Assembly: GCA_043228905.1 (NCBI GenBank)
Contig: JBHGNT010000014.1
Span: 11,842,001-11,906,000 of the forward strand
Length of the DNA: 64,000 nt
Reading direction: 5' to 3'
Origin: Azolla caroliniana
Lineage: Eukaryota; Polypodiophyta
Shown here: in pieces, positions 10,843 to 20,923 of the stretch
Position numbering within the stretch: position 1 is the first letter of the stretch
Layout: each line of letters starts with the position of its first letter
Made by a program: the position numbers and the translations under genes
The notes under the pieces: generated by a model
What the model was told of the DNA's origin: nothing
The model's input: only the letters and a program-made list of their open reading frames with translations
Databases searched by the model: none

Positions 10843-11410
10843 AGACAAAAGTGGATGCGTGCAACAAAGAGTCTGAGCAAAGTATGACAAGGGATGATGA
10901 TGGCCAAGCCAGCAATGAGGATCCGAAGGGTGTGAATAAAGAAAGCATCTAACAGAGACACTAGTGTGAAGATTGTCAACTCTAACATGAGATTGTACCA
11001 TGAAAATGGACAAAGTGAGAAACATAGAGCATGGTCGCGTAAGGATCTCAAAGTGGGCATGCACTTGAAGGTACTACATGGGGTAGTCAATATCATTATT
11101 CAGATAAAGGCTTGGGGAAAAAGACACAAAACAAAAATGTGTGATGGGTCAAAGTGCCTTGAGCAAGGAGACGATTGGGACAAAGGTGGAACATGCATAA
11201 AGCCTAAACGGATATGCTTGAAAGAAGAATAAGAGACCATGATAACCGGTCATGGTAAAGCAAAGAATGAGCGAATGATATGGTGGATTGGGTGGCGACA
11301 ATGGTTCAAGTGAAAGGAATAGACATGCTTGAAATAGAGGAATTGTAACAATCACCGTAGCCGAAATTTCACACACTCTCTTCTTGGCACGTACTAGAGG
11401 ACGTGCAGTT

Positions 11411-11423
11411 TGGTGGGGCTGGA
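11411..11423 (+). other. GypC polypurine tract
   Basis: TGGTGGGGCTGGA directly before the 3' LTR, resembling the GypB tract (GGTGGGGGCGGA). Confidence 0.65.
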
Positions 11424-11835
11424 TGTCGTGAAGAGTTTCGGCAACGATGTGAAAATTGTCTGCAATGAATGAAATCGAGAAGGTGCAATGTGCACGTGTG
11501 AAAGGGGTGAAGGTCACACGCATATGCTAGCATGTTTTAAATAGGACTAAAATGAGAATCGTAAAAGAAAAACTAGATGTAAAGTTAAACATGTGCACGT
11601 ATGATGTGCGCTCAATTGTAAATATAAAAAAAAAAAAAGACTAAAGCCTAGTAATATTTGGGTGCATACAAAGGGGTGCAATCTAAGCTTGATCCTTACA
11701 CCTACAAGATAAGAACCAATAGGCTTACCACTAAGTCAAGCTATTTCTTTGAAGTTTATTTTCATCGTTATACTTTTCACATGTAAATTCCCATACATGA
11801 GACCTTAGATGAGTGACATGGTCATCATGCATGAC
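11424..11835 (+). repeat. GypC 3' LTR, first part
   Basis: 412 bp matching the 5' LTR from its first base to the RY-motif cluster, where AthL1 inserted after ATGCATGAC. The second part resumes after AthL1. Confidence 0.88.
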
Positions 11836-12271
11836 TGTTACCGGCCGGCAAAGGAGTCCAGAGTGGGAAATGGAGAGTTATTTAAGTAGTAGGAATGTGG
11901 TTGTAATTAAGCTATGAGTGTGGATGGACGGACCGGAATCGGTATGCCGTTCCGGATCCGGACCGATCCCGAACAGCTGCGGATGGCACCGTTTTGTAAT
12001 ACAGACCGGAAACCTATTTAAAGGCCCGGATACAATGTAATGAATAGCGGTTAATTAATAAAAGGCTTAGCGTTGTTATCTCTCTGTGTTAATTGCTGTT
12101 CTGTCTTAATTGTTATATCTTACGCGTGTGATTATGAAAGACGATCATGCTAAGTAACTTAATTAAGTCGGATTAAGTGTTGAGTCTAATCCGGTTGCCG
12201 TAACACCCTTTGGTGAAGTGTCTTCTGTAGACACCCTGTGTTAGGCCATTGTCCGGCCCTAAGAGTTAACA
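11836..12271 (+). repeat. AthL1 5' LTR
   Basis: 436 bp, TGTTACCGGCCGG to AGAGTTAACA. Possible TATA box CTATTTAAAGG near 12013 and a poly(A) signal-like AATAAAAGG near 12057. Confidence 0.93.
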
Positions 12272-12278
12272 CAGTTTT

Positions 12279-12295
12279 TGGCGACCACGATGGGA
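12279..12295 (+). other. AthL1 primer-binding site (candidate)
   Basis: TGGCGACCACGATGGGA, seven bases after the LTR. The TGGCGAC start would suit an Arg-type tRNA, but the rest was not matched to a known tRNA. Confidence 0.55.
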
Positions 12296-12320
12296 TACCT
12301 TACCGACACCGGAACCGGAA

Positions 12321-13862
12321 GTGCTAACGTTGGAACCCCCGGAACCAGCAGAGGAAGAGCGACCTCCGACACTAGAAGTCGAAGAGGAGAGGCCTCCGTC
12401 ACCAAAAGAAGAGGAAAAACCACCGACGCCGGAAACAAATCGGGAAAGACCACCGACACCGGAGAAAATTCTGGAACAAGCACCAACACTGCCAGCCCGC
12501 GCACCGATACCGGACGACGACATGCCGTTCTAGTACTCCAAGTATAGAGATGATCCGGACGCGGAAGCTAATGTGCACGCCTTTGAACAGACATGGGAAG
12601 CCAACCATGTGTCTCAGCGATTGACCCCGGATGAAGAAGAACGCTCTAAGATAGCGGAATTTGGTGTCACATTGGAGGGAACAGCAGCAAGATGGCGTCG
12701 GATGCAGGACCCGTCTACCATCAACACCTTTGCAGATTTAAAAGCTAAATTCTTGCATTTTTTCCAAAAGGAGGTGGACCAGACCATAATGGTAGGCTTA
12801 TTTTATACCATCCGACAGGAGGCAGGGGAGAGCATTCCCCAATTTGTCATCCGGTTTCAACAGATGCATAGTCAGCTTGCCCGCGCACCCCCGGAGGAGG
12901 AATTACGGACTATATTCCTAAACGCGCTCCGGGAACCCCTACGCATGGTTTGCACGGTAATTGACTTCCGCACAAGTACCATCGACCAGGTCATTCACCG
13001 GGTGAGAGAGATGGAAAAGACAAGCTCTTGGCTCACACTGGGAGCACTCCAACGGGCGTTACCGTCCGATGAAGACCTCCGGTTTCGGCAAGCAATACAG
13101 TGCACAACCTGCTTGAATTCTGGACACTCGGCTCTAGAATGCACTATGAGGACGCAATGTGTAATCTGTCAATCCAAGATCCATATGACGGATAGGTGCG
13201 AGTATAATCTATTGAACCGGCAAGCACCGCCCGTCCGACAAATTGAGCCACGCAGCAGCCAGGATGAAGAAGAGGAACGCTGGCGGCGAATGGACCGCGA
13301 CCGACTAGCACAGGATGTCTGGTATAGCGATCGACGGGAGAATGATGTCCGGTACGGTGATCGGCGGGATAACTATGACCGGCATGATCGGTACCGGGAT
13401 TACAATAGACGATACGAACATTACGACCGGGAGCACTCCCCCGGGTATCGTCAGCAACGGGAGGAATACGGCAGATATAACGGGCAACCCCGTCAAGAGT
13501 ACCGCAATAAGAAGAGCTATAACAAAAAACGGCAGTTTAAAAAAGGCGGCTACCCACGAGATCCGGAACAAGGAGCTCCAAGCAGCCTACCGGTCCAAAA
13601 CCCCGCGCGTACCGCAGGACCTGCCCCGGGTACAACAGACAATGCCGAATCCAGCAATACCCAGAAAGCCTACTGCTACTACTGCCGACAGGAAGGCCAT
13701 TATAGTAACCAATGCCCGGTGAAGAGCTATGAAAAACGATCGGCGGTAAATATGGTAGTCCCTGAGGTGGTAGATCTGCAGCAGGTGACACAAGGTCGAA
13801 GGGCATGGCCAAGGAATAGGAGACGCAGGAGACCATCCGGAAACAAGCAACGGAATGGGTAA
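12321..13862 (+). pseudogene. AthL1 gag with three CCHC zinc knuckles
   Basis: The frame runs from 12321 with one TAG (12531-12533) after a Pro/Glu-rich leader, then stays open from 12534 to 13862. The capsid-like region (ITAARW-type block near 12680, VIRFQQMHSQLA) is followed by two adjacent CCHC knuckles (CTTCLNSGHSALEC, CVICQSKIHMTDRC). Next comes a 100-residue spacer very rich in Asp, Arg and Tyr, and then a third knuckle (CYYCRQEGHYSNQC). After this the frame must shift near 13800 to reach protease. AthL2 Gag has the same three-knuckle plan. The product would package element RNA into cytoplasmic particles. Confidence 0.85.
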
Positions 13863-13863
13863 A

Positions 13864-16800
13864 GAAAGCAAAGGAGTAGAATGTCACAGACTTACAGCGG
13901 CAAAAGGAGAACACCGTAGGGCTTGCCGGCGGTAGTCACTCCGAGAACAAGACATGGCAGGCGTTACAAGAATGCCAGATTACGTTGCCACTAGGAAGAT
14001 TCCTACAACTCGTGCCAAGATTCACGGAAGGACTGAAGACGGCCATGACGGCAGGAGAACCATCACCGGCACTGGTACTCTTCTCGAATCCGGAGGAGGG
14101 ACCAACGGTGGTGGATACCAGCAGTCCGGTAATCACTGCCATTGTAAAAGGGAAAGAACTCCCCGACACAGTTATAGACGGAGGCTCTGGGGTGAATGTA
14201 ATAAGCCTCCGGACGTGTGATGCCCTAGGAATCCACGAGTGGGAGCCGTGTCCGTTTTGGTTGCGGATGGCCGATACAAGCTCAGTGCGGCCAACAGGAT
14301 TAATACGGAAATTAGAAGTCACCGTCGACGGTCATACATTTCACATCTCGGCAGTAGTGCTACAATTACAGGCACAAGGCGCATACCCGCTATTGTTGGG
14401 GCGTCCATGGTTGAAAACGGCACATATCAAACAAAATTGGAGGAAAAATATAATTACCTTCCGGCGAGGAAAAGCCAAGGTACGGGTACCAACACAGCCA
14501 AGGACGAGCACTGGCAAGGAATGTACACCGTTGTATGCGGAATGCGTCAACATGCTAGAAGGGTTAGCTGACGAAGAAGAAGCTCAGTACTTGCAGGAAA
14601 ACCCGAAGATCATACCCCTCTTCGAAATTGACATTGCCGAAGCAGTAGCACCATACTTACCACAACCGGAAGAGGCTGAAGCAGAACCGGATAAAGACGC
14701 TATCCGGGAGTTACGGCAAGCGCAGGAAGCGTTGGAACGGGAAATGGTCGTTTCACAGTGCGTAAAAGCGTCGCAACTGGAAGAGGTGAACCTAGGGACC
14801 ACGGACGAAGCAAAACCGGTGCACATCGCCAAGGAGATGAAGTCCGAAGACAAAACGGCGATGATCACACTTCTCACGGAATTTCGCGATGTGTTCGCCT
14901 GGTCATACGAAGACATGCGAGGACTCGACCCTCAGTTATACCAGCATCAGGTGCACTTGAGCAAGGACGCAAAACCAGTGGCACAAAGACAATACCGGAT
15001 GAATCCCAATTATGCCGCCAAAGTCAAGGAGGAAATCGACAAACTGCTAAGATTTGGCTTTATCCGTCCGATAAAGAAAGTGACATGGCTGAGCCCGATC
15101 TTAGTCGTACCGAAGAAGAATGGAAAAATTCGAGTTTGTGTGGACTATCGGAAACTCAATGCAGCTACGGTAATGGATGCGTTTCCACTTCCGTTCACAG
15201 ATGGAGTGTTGGATGCCGTCGCCGGCCATGAGGTCTATAGTTTCCTAGACGGATTCAACGGGTATAATCAGATCCGGATGCACCCCGACGACCAAGAGAA
15301 AACGGCTTTCGTCACCGAATGGGAGGTGTTTGTGGCCGTGGTGATGATGTTCGAACTCAAAATGGCACCGGCAACATTTCAACGAATCATCATGGAAATC
15401 TTTGGTGAATATATTCCGGCTTTTATGTAGGTTTTCCTTGACGATTTCGCCATCTATAGCCGGGAGGAGGACCATTTTCAGCACCTCCGTCTTTGTCTAG
15501 AAAAGTGTAGAGCGTACCGGCTAAGCTTGAATCCGGCAAAGTGTGTATTGGGCATGTCCAGTGGAACTCTATTAGGACATATTGTGAGCCAGGAAGGTAT
15601 TGCAGTCGACCCGGACAAAAGTGAAAGCCATATTAGAAGCACTGGCAAAGGCATTAAGCCGGTTCTTAGGCCAGATCCGGTGGCACAGCCGGATGCTCTG
15701 ATACTTGGCCGACCTGGCTACACCGTTGCATGCCGCCGTACATCGGACACCATTCCAGTGGACCGACACTGAGGATAGGGCGTATAGGGCCCTCAAGGTA
15801 CTATTGTCGCAGGCACCGGTAGTGCAGCCTCCGGATTGGAGTAAAGAATTTCACGTGTTCGTGGACGCCTCCGACATCGCAATCGGAAGCGTACTGATGC
15901 AGCTTACGAAGCCAAAGTGGTACCGGCCAGTGTACTATGCCAGCCGAAAGCTATCCCAAGCAGAACGGAACTACTCTACCACGGAACGGGAAGCTCTAGG
16001 GATGATCTACAGTGTGACAAAGTTTCGGCATTATTTATTGGGAAGGAAGTTTTCCTTCGATGTAGATCATTCGGCACTCCTTTACCTGGTGTCCAAAGCA
16101 TCACTCACCGGCAAATTGGCCCGGTGGACCTTACTGTTACAGGAATTCGAGTTTGAAATATTCCACCGACCCGGTATACAACATGTCGTGGCGGATTACT
16201 TAAGCCGATTAGAGTCCGGAGAGACGGGTGACGGAGTAGCGGATAAGTTTCCGGATGCGGAGCTGTTTCGAGTAACTACGGAGACGGCAACAGATGAGAC
16301 GGTGGCACAGGAAGACAAGTGGCTCAAAAATATGCACCAGTTTTTGAGCACAGGACTGCCTCCGAAAGAGATGAACCGGGACGAACGGAAACGCCTGGCG
16401 GTGCAAAGCCGACATTTCTGCTTACTACAAGACACACTTTACCACAAGGGCGCGGACGGCATATGGAGACGGGCGGTGCGCAGCGATGAAAAGGAACTGA
16501 TACTGAGGGAAGCCCACTACGGAGTTGCCGGAGGTCACTATGCCGGAGATGTGACGGCCAGGAAAATATGGCAAAGTGGCCTATGGTGGCCAACGACATT
16601 AAGAGATGCGGTACGGTACGCAAAAGAATGTGACCTATGCCAGCGAATGGGCCAACCAACGAAGCAAGCTCGTATGCCACACCAGCCGGTACTACCACTC
16701 GAGCCATTCCAGAAGTGGGGGCTGGACTTTGTTGGACCGTTCAAGCCACCGGCATTGAGAACAGGTAATCGGTACATCATCCTTGCGACGGATTACTGCA

Positions 16801-17708
16801 CGAAATGGGTGGAGGCCAAAGCTTTAAGGGACAACACCGCTGCGTCAACGGCGAAATTTCTATACGACTACATCTGGTGCCATTACGGATGCCCAATTGA
16901 ATTAATAAGCGACCAAGGGGGGCACTTTCTCGGCCAAGTAGTGGAAAGCCTGACGACATTCTATGCCGTTGTCCACAAACGGAGCACACCTTACTATCCG
17001 CAAGCGAACGGTTTAGCGGAATCAACGAACAAGACGCTCTAGAATATCCTCCGGAAGATCGTCAACGAAAACCGAACAGATTGGGATACCAAGCTACATA
17101 GCGCGCTTTGGGCATACCGAACGGCATACAAGACGAGCATCCAAACAACACCGTTCCGGTTAGCGTTCGGACTAGAGGCGGTAATGCCGGTGGAATTCCA
17201 AGTACCCAGCTTACGGATCCAGCTACGGGAACGGCTGAACGAGAAGGAGTCGGAGGCAATACGGTTAACAGCGCTGTGTGAACTCGAGGAACAACGACTG
17301 GCAAGCATCCTGCACTTAGAATTGGAACAACGGCGACGGAAAGCATTTGTCGACTGACACAGGAAAGGAAACGAAAAAATGTTCGCAATCGGCAAACCGG
17401 TGTTAGTATTTCAGACCCGGATGGGCAAGATGCCGGGTAAACTACGGTTTAGATGGACCGAACCGTATTGGCTAACACAGGAGTATAATGGGTCCTACCA
17501 GTTAGGGACACTTGCCGGCGAAGTGCTAGGCAAATGGGTCAACGGATTCCGATTGAAGCCATATAGAGGACCGATGCCTAAGAACCCATTTGAGCAAAGG
17601 ACCGACACCAGTGAGGGAAACGGCAACCACCAAGACGGCGGAGACGGCGAGCCGGTAACTAGGGAGAATGAGGCCGGTAAGGGTCCGAGAGGACCAACGG
17701 ACAAGTAA
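13864..17708 (+). pseudogene. AthL1 pol (protease, RT, RNase H, integrase), multiply broken
   Basis: The aspartic protease has VIDGGSGVNVIS (about 14180). RT spans about 14950-15550 with VCVDYRKLNAAT and VFLDDFAIY; a TAG at 15428-15430 sits exactly before VFLDD. One extra A near 15618 shifts the frame, and TGA follows at 15699-15701. RNase H is at about 15850-16200 (VFVDASDIAIGS). Integrase is at about 16500-17040 with the H/C zinc motif (CDLCQRMG), LDFVGPF, SDQGGHF and NGLAEST. TAG at 17040-17042 and TGA at 17355-17357 interrupt the C-terminus, which ends with EPYWLT, a GPY/F-like motif, and no chromodomain. Comparison with AthL2 shows CAA or CGA at most of these stops. Confidence 0.9.
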
Positions 17709-18082
17709 CGTCACACTAATAATAATAATAACCAAAAAAAAAAAAAAAAAACAATCATGCAAAAGCGAGGAATGAATGGATGAAAGAGCGAGGAGCGAAA
17801 AGCTACGTAGTGGGCATTTAAAGCGCCACCACAGGACATAATGCTATTTTAGTACACAACATGCACACACTCGAAAAAGGCACCAGAATGCACAGACAAA
17901 AACCACTGCGCGTAGAGACCCTTTACTTTCGCGAACCCAGGAGCACAGAAGCACCAAGACGCTGCAAGATCATCAGACGAGAACCTACGCACAGAGAACC
18001 CCCGCCTTCTAAACTCTCTCTCTCTCAACCTCACTCTCATCACTATCCAACCTGGCCACCGCAATCCGACCTCGACACAGAC
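17709..18082 (+). promoter_or_regulatory. AthL1 spacer between pol and the 3' module; possible internal promoter and leader
   Basis: 374 bp without convincing coding. It holds (AAT)n and an A18 run (17734-17751), a TATA-like CATTTAAAG near 17815, and then a pyrimidine-rich leader (CTCTCTCTCTCAACCTCAC near 18014) leading to ATG 18083 in good context (ACAGACATGG). It has the layout of a promoter plus 5' UTR. That is inference from composition only. Confidence 0.35.
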
Positions 18083-18646
18083 ATGGACCCACAAACGCTG
18101 TCGGAAGCCGCCAAGACATGGCTAAAGCAACACGGGCTCGAGGGCTTCTTGATGATGATGGAAGTACCGCCACACAAAGAAGCCGACAAAGTGATCAAAG
18201 AAATCGACACAGAGGTCATAACGGCAGAGGCGATTCGAGCGTTAACAGGCCTTCCGGAGGGAGGCATACTCACGATTGACAATCTAACCCCGGAGCAACT
18301 CATCAGGTATTTTGGTGAGTACTCTCTAGCCAGCAAGGGCTACTGGACACAGGGCGGCGGAGATCTGCTGTTCCGCGAGATTGCTCGTGTGCTCCACGAA
18401 TACGGCCACGTGTACCCTAGAACCCCTGTCATGCCGCAGAACCGGGCAGGGATGATCATCGCCACCTATGAAGGGATCAAGGTGGATTGGTCGGTATTGA
18501 TCGCAGACGGGTTGTGTGCGGCGATCAAGATCGTTAGAGGCAAAGACGGCAAAGAAGGCCGAGACAGACGGAGGATATGGCACGCCGTAACGCAGTGGCT
18601 CACCTTGCTTGTGCCACCCGTCCAGCCCGTCCAGCCCAAGAAGTGA
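18083..18646 (+). CDS. AthL1 accessory ORF, N-terminal part (187 aa)
   Basis: Start chosen at ATG 18083 (MDPQTLSEAAKTWLKQHGLE). The frame is open further upstream to ATG 17861, but those residues look like a translated leader. The protein has an ordered globular composition with LPEGGILTIDNLTPEQLI, an aromatic region (GYWTQGG), and a conserved-looking IKVDWSVLIADGL. No signal peptide or membrane segment is visible. It recalls the plant-transposon accessory domain sometimes found beside Ty3/gypsy elements, but I cannot name the family from memory with confidence. It ends at TGA 18644-18646 in the same frame as the next ORF, so the two may once have been one protein of about 928 residues. Confidence 0.6.
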   Translation: MDPQTLSEAAKTWLKQHGLEGFLMMMEVPPHKEADKVIKEIDTEVITAEAIRALTGLPEGGILTIDNLTPEQLIRYFGEYSLASKGYWTQGGGDLLFREIARVLHEYGHVYPRTPVMPQNRAGMIIATYEGIKVDWSVLIADGLCAAIKIVRGKDGKEGRDRRRIWHAVTQWLTLLVPPVQPVQPKK

Positions 18647-18673
18647 GGAAGAGTGGCGGACGGCACCCCAAAG

Positions 18674-20869
18674 ATGGCTTCCAAACGAAAACAGTTGTTG
18701 GCCTCTAAGGCCACTAAGGGGAAGGCGGCGGATGCAGAACAGGCGGGAAAGGAGAGTGGCAGCCGGAAGCGGCCAACAGATGCGCAGGAGGAACCACCGG
18801 CACGGCCCGTAAAGGTTACACTCCGCCGACCGGTGAATAGAGAAGCGGACCCCTTGGCGGCAAAACTCAATGTCGGGACTCAGGAAGAGGAAATAGAGGA
18901 GCCTACGGAGCACCTCCAACGACGGTCGTCGGCAAGGACTGTTGAGGCAGTCGGGAAACGTTTGGACCCTCAGACGAAGGGAACACCAGCTCCCCATACT
19001 GAGACTCCCACGCCAAGGAAGGAACCGGAACCGGTGCGCATGGCACCGGAATCAGAAGCCCCGGCACCACCGGCAACACCGGCAAGTCCCATCCCGCCAG
19101 AGCCGGAAAGGTCAATGCAGCCTCCCTCGGCCAGCCAAGAAGAAGCGCAAGGGGAACCAGAACAGCAAGGTGGTCCACGGGCAAAAACGGAACTGCAACT
19201 CGGCGCAACCAGGCGAGACCACCCATCTACAAGTGAGCCCATCTGTCAAACCTCCGTGCAAGCACAACAAGGCACCAGTAGCCTGTGGCTCCGGTGGACA
19301 GGCGAACAGATAGCCGGAGCAGTGGGGTATATTGAGGCGGAAGAAAGAGTGCAAAGCGAACAGTTGCTCGTCACAACCGAACAACTAGAGATGGCCCAGT
19401 CCAGAATCCGGTGCCTTGAAAAAGACTTGGATCAGGTCACGACAGACATGGCCAAAATGGCCTTAACGGCAACACAGATCCAATCACCGGTGACTCCGGT
19501 AAGTGTACAGAATAAAGAAATGGATCGACCTGTACATACCAATAAGACCCCGGCAACGGAAACCATTCCGGCGAGAGATGCGGCGCAAGCCCAGGAGCTT
19601 GCGGAATTGAGAGATGAACTTGCCGCACAGGAAGCGCTAAGGAGTCGTGAACGGGAATTGAAGACAGCGGCCGAAGCCGAATTAAAGAAGACTGCTGAGA
19701 ACCTCCGCCGGGCAGAGGAGAGCCTCCGGAAAGGCCATCAAGCGTACGACCGGCTAAGGGAGGAAAAAGACAAAGTGCTGCAGGAAAAGGACAAGCTACG
19801 GAAGACGGCGGAAACGGAAATTGAACGGCTAAAGGAAGAGCTCCGCCAGCAGAAGGACCGCGAGGACCGGGCCCGTCGACAGATCAACGCACGGCTCAAG
19901 CAAAAGATAGATGATTTTGAGCACCTGCACCGGGACTACAAACAGCTGGAAACAGAGCATAAGGAACGGATGGCCGAGCTCCAGCAGGAAGTTGATCGGG
20001 CCGCGACGGCGATCGCCGACGAACGTGCGGAAAATACAAGACGCTTGGACAAGGCGGAGAAGGTCCGGATGGAGCTCCAGATGCAGCAGCAAGAAGAAAA
20101 AGAGAGAGCGTCAACAGTATTGCAGAAATTACAAAGCACATATCAAAGGCAATTGACGCATTACAAGGCGCAGGCGGAAGACAACGTCAAAATCATTAAG
20201 CAACTGAAGGAGAAACGGCAAGCGGCGGAAACCAAATCGCAATTGGGAACGGGCCGGATTCAGTCCATCCTCCGGGCATGGCTGAATCAGACAAAACACT
20301 TGATTGATGAAAGCTCCGTAAGATGGTGGACAAAGTGGGCACAAAACGCGGCAGAACTCCAATTGCTACGGGCAGACGTGGCAAACCGGCGGAAGGAAGG
20401 AGATGATTGTTATACGTTGACTTCCGAGGACTTCACCGCCATACGGGACGAGCTGGCCGACGACTTCCAAGTCCTAGCGGATGAACAGCTGGCGCAAGTC
20501 AGGCAGCTCGTAGCTCAGCTAGACGATGATAGGTTGGACGCTCAAATCCAGTTTGAAAGCTACGAGCGGTCCCGGGTTCGGGAAGAAAAAGCACGGGAAG
20601 CAGCAACGGTTAACCTTAGTGATGAGGAACCGTCGCCGGTTGAGGGCCAGCCCGGAACCAGTCAACCGGAGACCACTACGACGAAGGGAGCAACGACGGA
20701 GACGCCGGTGTCAGAGCAACAAACGGAGGAGCAACCGCAGCAGCCATCAACGGACCCGTTGCAGCAGACGTCAATAGAGCAGAAACAACAGCAACAACAA
20801 CAACCAATTCCTAATGAACCATTGGAGACTCTCGAACAAAGCATTCTGGATATTTTGGACGAAGAATAG
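18674..20869 (+). CDS. AthL1 accessory ORF, coiled-coil part (731 aa)
   Basis: Start chosen at ATG 18674 (MASKRKQLLASKATKGK) in the strong context AAGATGGC; the same frame is open back to the TGA at 18644. The N-terminus is basic with two NLS-like clusters (KRKQ, SRKRP). A Pro/Glu-rich region follows (about 100-185). Long heptad coiled coils cover roughly 230-290 and 330-540, rich in Glu, Lys, Arg and Gln. Then come a Trp-containing segment (SVRWWTKWAQNAAELQLL), an acidic helical segment, and a Gln-rich tail ending in LEQSILDILDEE. It has no signal peptide, no membrane segment and no enzyme motif. It occupies the position of the env-like gene in Athila elements but does not look like an envelope protein. 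It has no stop, although gag-pol in the same copy has many. Confidence 0.65.
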   Translation: MASKRKQLLASKATKGKAADAEQAGKESGSRKRPTDAQEEPPARPVKVTLRRPVNREADPLAAKLNVGTQEEEIEEPTEHLQRRSSARTVEAVGKRLDPQTKGTPAPHTETPTPRKEPEPVRMAPESEAPAPPATPASPIPPEPERSMQPPSASQEEAQGEPEQQGGPRAKTELQLGATRRDHPSTSEPICQTSVQAQQGTSSLWLRWTGEQIAGAVGYIEAEERVQSEQLLVTTEQLEMAQSRIRCLEKDLDQVTTDMAKMALTATQIQSPVTPVSVQNKEMDRPVHTNKTPATETIPARDAAQAQELAELRDELAAQEALRSRERELKTAAEAELKKTAENLRRAEESLRKGHQAYDRLREEKDKVLQEKDKLRKTAETEIERLKEELRQQKDREDRARRQINARLKQKIDDFEHLHRDYKQLETEHKERMAELQQEVDRAATAIADERAENTRRLDKAEKVRMELQMQQQEEKERASTVLQKLQSTYQRQLTHYKAQAEDNVKIIKQLKEKRQAAETKSQLGTGRIQSILRAWLNQTKHLIDESSVRWWTKWAQNAAELQLLRADVANRRKEGDDCYTLTSEDFTAIRDELADDFQVLADEQLAQVRQLVAQLDDDRLDAQIQFESYERSRVREEKAREAATVNLSDEEPSPVEGQPGTSQPETTTTKGATTETPVSEQQTEEQPQQPSTDPLQQTSIEQKQQQQQQPIPNEPLETLEQSILDILDEE

Positions 20870-20923
20870 CAAGGGTCGGTTGTGGATTCGACGTACAAGG
20901 TCCTGTCCCACGGGCGTGCCATG

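Noticed and set aside
10080-11096. 338-codon minus-strand frame opposite the acidic repeats of GypC
   Set aside because: Leu/Ser-rich product typical of the reverse of Glu/Lys/Arg-rich coding or repeat sequence; no recognisable domain.
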